From assembly GCA_051745935.1 (NCBI GenBank), contig JBNJEM010000148.1:1-13315 (forward strand): DNA of 13,315 nucleotides. The letters run 5' to 3'. Source of the stretch: JBNJEM01 sp051745935. GTDB lineage: Bacteria > Planctomycetota > Planctomycetia > Pirellulales > Pirellulaceae. The position numbers were made by a program, and so were the translations under genes. Positions within the stretch are counted from its first letter, which is position 1; each line of letters begins with the position of its first letter. Of the stretch, positions 1-6,337 are shown piece after piece. The notes beneath the pieces are model-generated. The model was given only the letters and a program-made list of their open reading frames with translations. It did no database searches and was not told where the DNA came from.

Positions 1-218
1 CCCGGTTCGCCGAGAGCCACCCTCTGGAAGCAGAATTCGTCAAGCTGCGATATTTCGGCGGCCTGACCGTCGCCGAAGCGGCGCGGTCCCTGGACATCTT
101 CAGCGCAACGGCCGATAGAAAATGGGCTTACGCCAAAGCGTGGCTCTTTCGTGAACTCGCCACGGAACGGGCGATGCCTGGCACCCTGGTCAATTGGGGG
201 CGCGGAAGACTATCATAG
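1..218 (+). CDS. ECF-type RNA polymerase sigma factor, C-terminal part (5' end outside window)
   Basis: Only the last 71 codons are present; the frame begins at base 3 and stops with TAG at 216-218. The visible peptide has the region-4 helix-turn-helix of ECF sigma factors: LEAEFVKLRYFGGLTVAEAA, then ATADRKWAYAKAWLFRELA. The 'ATADR.WAYA.AWL.REL' signature is typical of the ECF group (Pfam Sigma70_ECF, TIGR02999-like) that is much expanded in planctomycetes. Region 4.2 binds the -35 element of target promoters. The residue after 'LDI' is Phe where relatives usually have a small or polar residue, which might affect recognition. In many planctomycetes such genes sit beside a Ser/Thr kinase gene; here the next gene, 63 bp away on the same strand, is a secreted glycosidase. 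Control of that glycosidase is possible but not shown. The family assignment is secure; the regulon is unknown. Confidence 0.88.
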   Translation, partial: RFAESHPLEAEFVKLRYFGGLTVAEAARSLDIFSATADRKWAYAKAWLFRELATERAMPGTLVNWGRGRLS

Positions 219-269
219 CACTTGCCGCTTTGATTCGCCCCTGCGCATTGAATTCGATCGCTCGCCCGA

Positions 270-275
270 GGGAGG
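270..275 (+). promoter_or_regulatory. Shine-Dalgarno GGGAGG for the GH95 gene
   Basis: GGGAGG lies six bases upstream of the ATG at 282. It supports that start rather than a later in-frame ATG, and the ATG opens directly into a signal peptide. The 63 bp between the sigma-factor stop and this gene hold no clear -35/-10 pair; a TATCAT at 211-216 lacks a -35 partner at a normal distance. Confidence 0.7.
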
Positions 276-281
276 CTAGCC

Positions 282-2732
282 ATGATCTTCAGACGCTTCG
301 TGTGCCTATTGACCTGCATCATGCTTTGGGGAGCGTGGAATTGCCCGTCTGGAGCCGCCGAGGGCGATCCGACGCTGTGGTACGACAAGCCGGCGGGGAA
401 ATGGGAAGAAGCCCTTCCCGTCGGCAACGGTCGGCTGGGGGCGATGGTGTTCGGCGGCGTCGAACGGGAGCAGATCCAGCTCAACGAAGAAAGCCTCTGG
501 GCCGGCGAGCCGGTCGACGTCTACCCGGAGAACTACGCGCAGAATCTGCGCAAAGTGCAGGAGTTGGTTCTCGAAGGCAAAATCGCCGCGGCACGGGCCA
601 TGGGGCTGAAGACCCTCACGAAATCTCCCACGTCGTTCCGATCCTACCAGCCGCTGGCCGATTTGTGGATCGAGGTGAACCACTCGGCGGCGGTTGGCGG
701 TTACCGTCGAGAGCTGGACCTGGAAACGGGCGTCAGCAGCGTGACTTATCGGGCCGGGTCGACCCGGTTCCGGCGGCAGACCTTCATTTCGGCGGCCGAC
801 GGCGTCCTGGCAATCCGGCTTAGCGTCGACAAGCCGAAGCAACTTCGGGCGAGGGTTCGGTTGACGCGTTCGGAGGACGCCACCGTGACCGTGGCGGGAG
901 CGGATCGTTTGCACCTCGATGGCCAGGTGGTCGACGTCGCCGCTCCGCGGGGCCACGATGACAACCCGGGAGGGTCTGGGCCTGGCGGCGAGCATATGAA
1001 GTTCGCCGGACGGCTCTTGGTTCTCGCCGAAGGCGGGACAGTCGAGCCGGACGAGAATGCGCTGGCGGTGAAAGGGGCCGACGAAGCCGTTATTCTCGTC
1101 TCCGCCGCGACCGACTACAGTCTCGACAAGATGGGGTTCGACCGCGCGCTCGACCCGGGCCGAGACGCGGATCGCTTGCTGAAAAAGGTCGCGACGCAAC
1201 CTTGGCCGGAGTTGCTCCGAAAGCACGTCGCGGAGCACCGAACCCATTTCAACCGGGTCTCGCTGGAGTTGGAAGGTCCCCAACGGGCCGACCTCCCCAC
1301 GGACCAGAGAATTGCTGCCGTGCGGCGCGGCGAGGCTGATCCCGAGCTGGCGGGGATCTACTTCCAGTATGGCCGCTATTTGCTGATGTCCAGCTCGCGC
1401 CGGCCGAGCCGCCTGCCGGCCAACCTCCAGGGAATCTGGAACCCGCGGATGTGGGCCCCCTGGGAAGCAGACTACCACCTGAACATCAACCTGCAAATGA
1501 ACTATTGGCCCGCCCAAGTCGGAAATCTGCCAGAGACCATTGAGCCACTCGCCGATTGGCTCGCCCGATTGAGCGAGAAGGGCGCGGTCTCGGCCGACCG
1601 GCTTTACGCTGCGGACGGCTGGGTGGCCTTTACCAGCACCAATCCATTTGGCCGGACCACCCCCGCCGGCTCCACCAAAGAGTCTCAGTTCGTCAACGGC
1701 GTGCTCGACCCACTCGCCGGCGCATGGATGGCCATGACGCTTTGGCGGCACTACAAGTTCACCCAAGACCGGGCCTTCCTTCGCCAACGTACCTATCCCG
1801 TGCTCAAGGGAGCAGCCGAGTTTCTGCTCGATTACTTGGTGGAGGACGGCGACGGCCGGCTGGTCATCGTACCCTCCACTTCGCCGGAGAACTCTTACAT
1901 CCACCCGGAAACGGAGCAGGCGGTGCGAATTACCCGGGGATCGACCTATCACATGAGCATCGTCCGCGCGGTGTTCCAGGCGGTGATCGAAGCCTCGCGA
2001 ATCTTAAAACGCGACCAGAAGCTGCGGGAGGAGTTGGAAGCCGCGCTTGCGAAACTGCCGCCAATCCAGATCGGACGCAACGGGACGATCCAGGAATGGA
2101 TCGAGGACTACAAGGAGCGAGACCCGCACCACCGCCATATGTCGCACCTGATCGGACTCTACCCGTTTGAGCTGATTAGCAGAGAGACCCCCAACCTGCT
2201 GAAAGCCGCTTTGAAAACAATCGAGCGTCGCGGCTTCGGGGGCGACGTTGGGTGGAGCAATGCCTGGAAGACGTGCTTTTTCGCTCGTCTGCACGACGCG
2301 GAGCAGGCCCACTGGTACCTCGATCGGTTGATCGGTCGGAACGCCTTCCCCAACCTGATGAACGCCTGCTGGCCAGGCCGGGTCTTCCAGATCGACGGCA
2401 ACTTCGGAGGGACTGCCGGCGTTGCCGAGATGCTTCTTCAGTCTCACACCGGCCAGCTCGAGTTGCTCCCCGCGCTGCCGACCGCGTGGCCGGCGGGGGC
2501 GGTACGAGGGCTGCGGGGCCGGGGTGGATTTGAGGTCGACATCACCTGGCAAGACGGACAGTTGGACGAGGCCACCATCCGCAGCATCGCGGGCCGGGAC
2601 CCGGTCGTCCGTTACGGTGAACGGACGGCAAGAATCGCCCTCCAACCCGGGCAAACGGCGGTCCTCAACAGCGATCTATCGCCCTGCCCGCTCGCCGGTG
2701 GCCAACCCTCTCCGCCCGCGCCCAAGCCGTGA
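282..2732 (+). CDS. Secreted GH95 family alpha-L-fucosidase
   Basis: This 816-residue protein is a complete glycoside hydrolase family 95 enzyme, which by inverting hydrolysis removes terminal alpha-1,2-linked L-fucose (some members act on L-galactose). A Sec signal peptide spans residues 1 to about 25 (MIFRRF, hydrophobic core, GAA-E). The N-terminal beta-sandwich begins LWYDKPAGKWEEALPVGNGR and contains IQLNEESLWAGEP. The (alpha/alpha)6 barrel carries NLQGIWNP and HLNINLQMNYW, with N401 and N403; PSTSPENSY, with E536; and QIDGNFGGTAG, with D705. These match the two Asn residues, the general-acid Glu and the Asp known from Bifidobacterium AfcA. The C-terminal beta domain ends in a Pro-rich tail. 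Length is normal for the family and all catalytic positions are present, so the enzyme should be active outside the cytoplasm. The sigma-factor gene ends 63 bp upstream. Exact glycan specificity cannot be read from sequence. Confidence 0.95.
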   Translation: MIFRRFVCLLTCIMLWGAWNCPSGAAEGDPTLWYDKPAGKWEEALPVGNGRLGAMVFGGVEREQIQLNEESLWAGEPVDVYPENYAQNLRKVQELVLEGKIAAARAMGLKTLTKSPTSFRSYQPLADLWIEVNHSAAVGGYRRELDLETGVSSVTYRAGSTRFRRQTFISAADGVLAIRLSVDKPKQLRARVRLTRSEDATVTVAGADRLHLDGQVVDVAAPRGHDDNPGGSGPGGEHMKFAGRLLVLAEGGTVEPDENALAVKGADEAVILVSAATDYSLDKMGFDRALDPGRDADRLLKKVATQPWPELLRKHVAEHRTHFNRVSLELEGPQRADLPTDQRIAAVRRGEADPELAGIYFQYGRYLLMSSSRRPSRLPANLQGIWNPRMWAPWEADYHLNINLQMNYWPAQVGNLPETIEPLADWLARLSEKGAVSADRLYAADGWVAFTSTNPFGRTTPAGSTKESQFVNGVLDPLAGAWMAMTLWRHYKFTQDRAFLRQRTYPVLKGAAEFLLDYLVEDGDGRLVIVPSTSPENSYIHPETEQAVRITRGSTYHMSIVRAVFQAVIEASRILKRDQKLREELEAALAKLPPIQIGRNGTIQEWIEDYKERDPHHRHMSHLIGLYPFELISRETPNLLKAALKTIERRGFGGDVGWSNAWKTCFFARLHDAEQAHWYLDRLIGRNAFPNLMNACWPGRVFQIDGNFGGTAGVAEMLLQSHTGQLELLPALPTAWPAGAVRGLRGRGGFEVDITWQDGQLDEATIRSIAGRDPVVRYGERTARIALQPGQTAVLNSDLSPCPLAGGQPSPPAPKP

Positions 2733-2823
2733 TCGGAATATCATGGCCTTGAATCATTTACCTCTTTAGAGAACCGGCCAGTCTTTTCATCTCATTTCAC
2801 CCTGCAGTTGCATAACGATTGAA

Positions 2824-2968
2824 GTAGGACGGGTCTCCAGGCCCGTCTGTTGGCGTGCGAAACCGACTTTGATTCACTGTCTGAAAAGTTCACGAAACGT
2901 GAAGTCTGCAAACATCCGCAAGATGACCATTTTCCACTGTGATAGACGGGCCTGGAGACCCGTCCTAC
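2824..2968. repeat. REPIN-like element: perfect 25-bp inverted repeat pair
   Basis: The left arm (2824-2848, beginning GTAGGACGGGTCTCC) and right arm (2944-2968, ending GAGACCCGTCCTAC) are exact reverse complements over 25 bp, with 95 bp between them. Each arm is itself a small hairpin: GACGGG and CCCGTC pair around an 8-base loop. Two inverted, individually palindromic arms about 100 bp apart is the REPIN architecture; in other bacteria REPINs are spread by a RAYT transposase, and none is in this window. The element lies between two same-strand genes and could also shape transcript ends. The arms are directly visible; calling it a dispersed repeat is inference. Confidence 0.75.
2889..2903. 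repeat. 15-bp palindrome inside the REPIN-like element
   Basis: TTCACG-AAA-CGTGAA is a perfect inverted repeat with six-base arms and a three-base centre, near the middle of the sequence between the two 25-bp arms. It may be an internal hairpin of the element or a protein-binding palindrome. Confidence 0.6.
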
Positions 2969-3227
2969 GCATTCCTTTTTGCAACGTTGGGGTTCACCCT
3001 ATGTTGGCACCGCTCGCTCAATCAGCCAGAGTTGCGGCTCGTCGGTCCAGGACAGTCCCCTTCTTTGCAGTGACGGGAGGAATGCGTCGGCGCGTCGAGG
3101 ATCGATGTTCCCTCTCTCCACCTTCCTTCATTTGCCGCAAAAAATCTCCCTGGGATCTTTCCTACGCCGTTTACGTGTGAGACACTGGTTTGAACTGATA
3201 ATTGTTGAAGGAGAATGGGAGAGTCTG

Positions 3228-6035
3228 ATGATTAGATTATGCGCGACTAGGAACAATGGCGTGACTGCAAAATCCGTGCGATTACCATCGATCGTGGTCC
3301 TGGTGTCGGTCTGTTGGCTGTTGTTTGCCGCGTCCGCGTCGTGGGCCGAGGTCACGTATCACGTATCGGTGCAAGGTAACGATAGGGCTGCGGGAACCGC
3401 TGAAGAACCGTTTCGTTCGCTCGGCAGGGCACAGCGAGCGGTGAGAACACGATTGAAACAAAAAACAGATGAACCGGTGACAGTGCTCGTTCACGAAGGC
3501 ACGTATTGGTTGGACCAACCGTTGACGTTTACGCCCGCCGATTCCGGCACGGCTGAGGCTCCGGTAACGTATCGAGCGGCGGATGCCGGTGAGGTGATTC
3601 TCAGCGGTGGAATGCCGATCGACGGATGGGAGAAGGACGGAGATTTGTGGCGCGTGCAGCTAGATGAGACGCGTCAGAAAGAACTCGTCTTTCATCAGCT
3701 CTTCGTCAACGACCGCCGTGCCCAGGTGGCCAGCACACCGAATGAATTCTATCTGCGGACGGCCGGTCCGATCGAACCGGTGGGCGATCGGCTCGAGGCC
3801 CGTCGCGATCCCTCCAAAAAACAAGGGTTTCGATTCCGGGAAGGCGACTTCAAACAGTGGGACAATCTCGATGACGTCAGGATCGAACTGTATCATTCCT
3901 GGACGACCTCCCTGCACTGGATCAAAGACCTCGACCTGCGGCGGCGCATCGTACGGTTCACCAACCACTGCGCCTGGCCGGTCGGCTATTGGGAGCAGTT
4001 CGAACGGTATCGCATTTACAACTACTTCGAGGCGTTGGACTTCCCGGGCGAATGGTATCTGAACCAAACCACCGGTGCGCTCTACTACTGGCCGCGGCCG
4101 GATGAAGACATGCGGAAGGCCGAGGTCATCGCGCCCCGTCTGACTGATCTTGTGCGGATCGAGGGCAAACCTGAAGCGGGCGAATTCGTCGAACACCTAC
4201 GCCTCGTTGGCCTGTCGTTTCGCCATGAAGACTGGGACTTCGACCGCAACGCTACCGTCGATGGCCAAGCTCACGCCAAACAACAAAACGCCGCCTTTAC
4301 GGCCTTTGGCCTGAAAAACGCTGTCATCGAAGGATGCGAGTTCGCCCATGTCGGTGGTCATGCGATCCGGCTCGACAAAGGTTGCCAGGGCAACCGGATC
4401 TCCGCGTGCCATATCCGCGACTGTGGCGGAGGAGGGATTTACGTCGGTCCGGATGCCGAGGTATGTTATGCGCCGCCGAACGATCACGTCAAGGTGGAAC
4501 GAAATGTTATCGAGAACAATTTCATTCACGATACGTCACGGGTGCTTGGAGGTTCCATCGGCATCTGGATCGGCTCCAGCTCATTCAACCAGGTTCGGCA
4601 CAATGAAATCTCCGACTTTGATTACACGGGTATCTCAGTCGGCTGGTGCTGGGGACGGCAAACAGACATTTTTCAGCGTGAAAACCTGATTGAATACAAC
4701 CATATCCATCACAACGTGGGAGACATCCTCAGCGACAATGGAGGTATTTACGTATTGGGATACTCTCCTGGAAGCGTCATCCGAGGGAACGTCATTCACC
4801 ATATCCGCCACTATCCCTACATTAACGATTCTCGTGGCATCTACCTGGACGGCAACACCAGCGAATACCTGGTGGAAAAGAACTTGGTGCATCACATTGA
4901 CAGTTTCGGAGTTACCCTCAAGGGTCAACACAATGTGGTCCGAAATAACATCTTTGCGTTTTGCGGTGACAGTGGTTTCAATCGGCTGTTCAAAGCCCAC
5001 GCCCAAGATTTCGAATACGACCAGAGTTCGCTGAAGCAAAACATTGTCTACCAGTCCGAAGGCGCCATGACGTCGGGGTACCATGCGCCGAGGTGGACCG
5101 AGATCGATCATAATATGTACTGGAGCGAGCAGGGAACAGACGCCATTCGCTTCAACGATCGCTCATCCCGGATACTTCAAGACACCCCGAAGATCGAAGA
5201 GGTCTCCTTTGCCCGGTGGCAGGAGCTTGGCCGCGATCAACACTCGCTGACCGTGGATCCGCGTTTTGTCGAGCCCGCGGCTGAAGACTTTCGGCTCGCG
5301 GAAGATTCGCCGGCCAAGGCCATTGAGTTTGAACGGTTCGACTACGCACGAGCGGGGCTCCATGGCCCATCCGAATGGACCGCCTTGCCAAAACAAATCC
5401 AGCGGCAGCCGTTACAGTATGCTCCACCTCCGCCGTCCGGGATTCCATTCGACTATGGATTCGAACGTTACGAACCGGGCGCTGTGCCGATCGTCACCGG
5501 CCGGTTGATGGAAGGTGAGAATTGCCACATTCGAGTAACCGACAAGGTGTCAGCGACGGGAGATCGCGCTTTGGCGTTCACGGACGGCCCGGCCGATCAA
5601 ACCTGGCTGCCGCATTGGGCGTTGAGGCTCCAAGAACGGAAGCGGGCCACGGTAGACATGTCCTGTGAGTTCTTGAACGACGCTGAGGCTCCGGCCCGAT
5701 TCCGTATCGAATTTCGCGACTGGTCCGGCAGTCAGTGGCATGGCGGTCCAACTGTCACCGTCGCGCCGGACGGTGCCGTGCGAGCCAACGGTAAGGAACT
5801 CATGAAGACATCCCCAGGAACATGGACCCATTTGGAGATTTCGTTCACCTATGGCGCGGACGCGGCCAACACCTTTACACTTAAACTTCAGGCTGAAGGT
5901 CAAGAGACCAAGGTTATCTCCGATCTTCCATTTTCCAGCGAGCGGTTTTCGACCTGCACATGGTTTGGAATCTCCAGTCTGGACAACGAAAAAGCGGCGT
6001 ACTACTTGGACAATGTGAGGTTGACGATCGATTGA
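3228..6035 (+). CDS. Secreted right-handed beta-helix protein, GH141-like (putative alpha-L-fucosidase or other glycan hydrolase)
   Basis: From the ATG at 3228 the protein has 935 residues. A signal peptide (residues 1-40, core IVVLVSVCWLLFAASAS, cleavage after ASWA) fixes the start region; GTG at 3261, with AGGA at 3249-3252, is an equally good shorter start. Mature residues 41-130 (YHVSVQGNDRAAGTAEEPFR, later GTYWLDQPLTFTPADSGT and VILSGGMPIDGW) match the N-terminus usual in GH141-type proteins. Residues about 365-580 are parallel beta-helix coils rich in N.I..N.IH, with SDNGGIY (D503) and DSRGIYLDG (D534, D541) as candidate active-site acids. Residues from about 745 (GFERYEPG) to the end form a separate beta-sandwich-like domain. 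GH141 includes alpha-L-fucosidase and xylanase activities, and the GH95 neighbour favours fucose. The fold is confident; GH141 membership and substrate are inference, and another beta-helix glycosidase or lyase remains possible. Confidence 0.82.
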   Translation: MIRLCATRNNGVTAKSVRLPSIVVLVSVCWLLFAASASWAEVTYHVSVQGNDRAAGTAEEPFRSLGRAQRAVRTRLKQKTDEPVTVLVHEGTYWLDQPLTFTPADSGTAEAPVTYRAADAGEVILSGGMPIDGWEKDGDLWRVQLDETRQKELVFHQLFVNDRRAQVASTPNEFYLRTAGPIEPVGDRLEARRDPSKKQGFRFREGDFKQWDNLDDVRIELYHSWTTSLHWIKDLDLRRRIVRFTNHCAWPVGYWEQFERYRIYNYFEALDFPGEWYLNQTTGALYYWPRPDEDMRKAEVIAPRLTDLVRIEGKPEAGEFVEHLRLVGLSFRHEDWDFDRNATVDGQAHAKQQNAAFTAFGLKNAVIEGCEFAHVGGHAIRLDKGCQGNRISACHIRDCGGGGIYVGPDAEVCYAPPNDHVKVERNVIENNFIHDTSRVLGGSIGIWIGSSSFNQVRHNEISDFDYTGISVGWCWGRQTDIFQRENLIEYNHIHHNVGDILSDNGGIYVLGYSPGSVIRGNVIHHIRHYPYINDSRGIYLDGNTSEYLVEKNLVHHIDSFGVTLKGQHNVVRNNIFAFCGDSGFNRLFKAHAQDFEYDQSSLKQNIVYQSEGAMTSGYHAPRWTEIDHNMYWSEQGTDAIRFNDRSSRILQDTPKIEEVSFARWQELGRDQHSLTVDPRFVEPAAEDFRLAEDSPAKAIEFERFDYARAGLHGPSEWTALPKQIQRQPLQYAPPPPSGIPFDYGFERYEPGAVPIVTGRLMEGENCHIRVTDKVSATGDRALAFTDGPADQTWLPHWALRLQERKRATVDMSCEFLNDAEAPARFRIEFRDWSGSQWHGGPTVTVAPDGAVRANGKELMKTSPGTWTHLEISFTYGADAANTFTLKLQAEGQETKVISDLPFSSERFSTCTWFGISSLDNEKAAYYLDNVRLTID

Positions 6036-6112
6036 GTCATCAAAACCACTGACGTTGCATCCGGAGCATCCGCAGTTGTTATGGCTCCCATCTGACGCTG
6101 CCGCTCCCTCGG

Positions 6113-6138
6113 CCTTCCCGCTCGCGGGAAGGTTGTTT
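6113..6138 (+). terminator. Intrinsic terminator of the beta-helix gene
   Basis: A perfect eight-base-pair stem, CCTTCCCG (6113-6120) with CGGGAAGG (6125-6132), closes a CTCG tetraloop and is followed by TTGTTT on the + strand. It begins 77 bases after the stop codon. On the other strand no T-tract follows, so it is read as a + strand terminator. Confidence 0.65.
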
Positions 6139-6171
6139 CTGGGGACGGTCGCTAGCCCTCCATCTGGTTCA

Positions 6172-6212
6172 CCAACGGCGCAAGGCCGTTGGGGTCCGGC
6201 AGTTGCGCCGGA
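6172..6212. repeat. Two adjacent hairpins in the convergent intergenic region
   Basis: CCAACGGC (6172-6179) pairs perfectly with GCCGTTGG (6185-6192) around GCAAG, and TCCGGC (6195-6200) pairs with GCCGGA (6207-6212) around six bases. Neither is followed by a T-tract on either strand. They lie between convergent genes and may help end transcription or pause polymerase. Confidence 0.5.
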
Positions 6213-6228
6213 AAGTGGCGCTGTCCAA

Positions 6229-6337
6229 CTAAGGCGTCGCGTCAAAATAAGTTGACTAATTCTCACAGAGGAGAGTCGCAAAATCACGGCATTTCGCGGG
6301 CAGCGGTGGATCAAGTTATTGTGACGCGGCGCCTAAG
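6229..6337. repeat. Imperfect 27-bp inverted repeat overlapping the 3' end of the propeller gene
   Basis: The arm at 6229-6255 and the arm at 6311-6337 are reverse complements at 23 of 27 positions, separated by 55 bp. The right arm contains the last codons and the TAA stop of the - strand gene (6316-6318). The left arm therefore resembles a second, inverted copy of that gene's terminus. It could fold into a long 3' stem in the - strand transcript, or be the remnant of an inverted duplication. Confidence 0.55.

Larger units (their letters stand above)
2733..3227. other. 495-bp intergenic region with REPIN-like repeat and leader of the beta-helix gene
   Basis: No credible gene is present. An open frame enters the following gene from 2979, but the translation before residue MIRLCATRNN is low-quality (Ser/Arg-rich, no domain) and precedes the signal peptide, so it is treated as leader. 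The left half holds the inverted-repeat element at 2824-2968. The right half (about 3000-3200) shows a partial GGAC-A-GTCC palindrome near 3050, like degenerate REP-type sequence, and no convincing promoter; GATAAT at 3197-3202 lacks a -35 at normal spacing. No T-tract terminator follows the GH95 gene, so the repeat hairpins may act in its place. Confidence 0.6.

Noticed and set aside
243..253. GCGCATTGAAT upstream of the GH95 gene, repeated at 10936-10946 upstream of the oxidoreductase operon
   Set aside because: An 11-base match at different distances from the starts and without symmetry is within chance for a window of this size.
306..1952. 548-codon open frame on the - strand opposite the GH95 gene
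   Set aside because: It is the antisense shadow of a gene with full catalytic motifs; its translation is Arg/Pro/Val-rich without domains.
3045..3062. GGAC-A-GTCC palindrome resembling a known GGGGACAGTCCCC-type dispersed repeat
   Set aside because: Only nine bases are symmetrical, and no partner copy is present in the window.
2979..3227. N-terminal extension of the beta-helix protein to an ATG at 2979
   Set aside because: The added 83 residues overlap repeat-adjacent DNA, show no domain and would bury the signal peptide inside the protein.
6055..6255. 66-codon + strand frame after the beta-helix gene
   Set aside because: It covers the terminator and hairpins and has no Shine-Dalgarno or recognisable domain.
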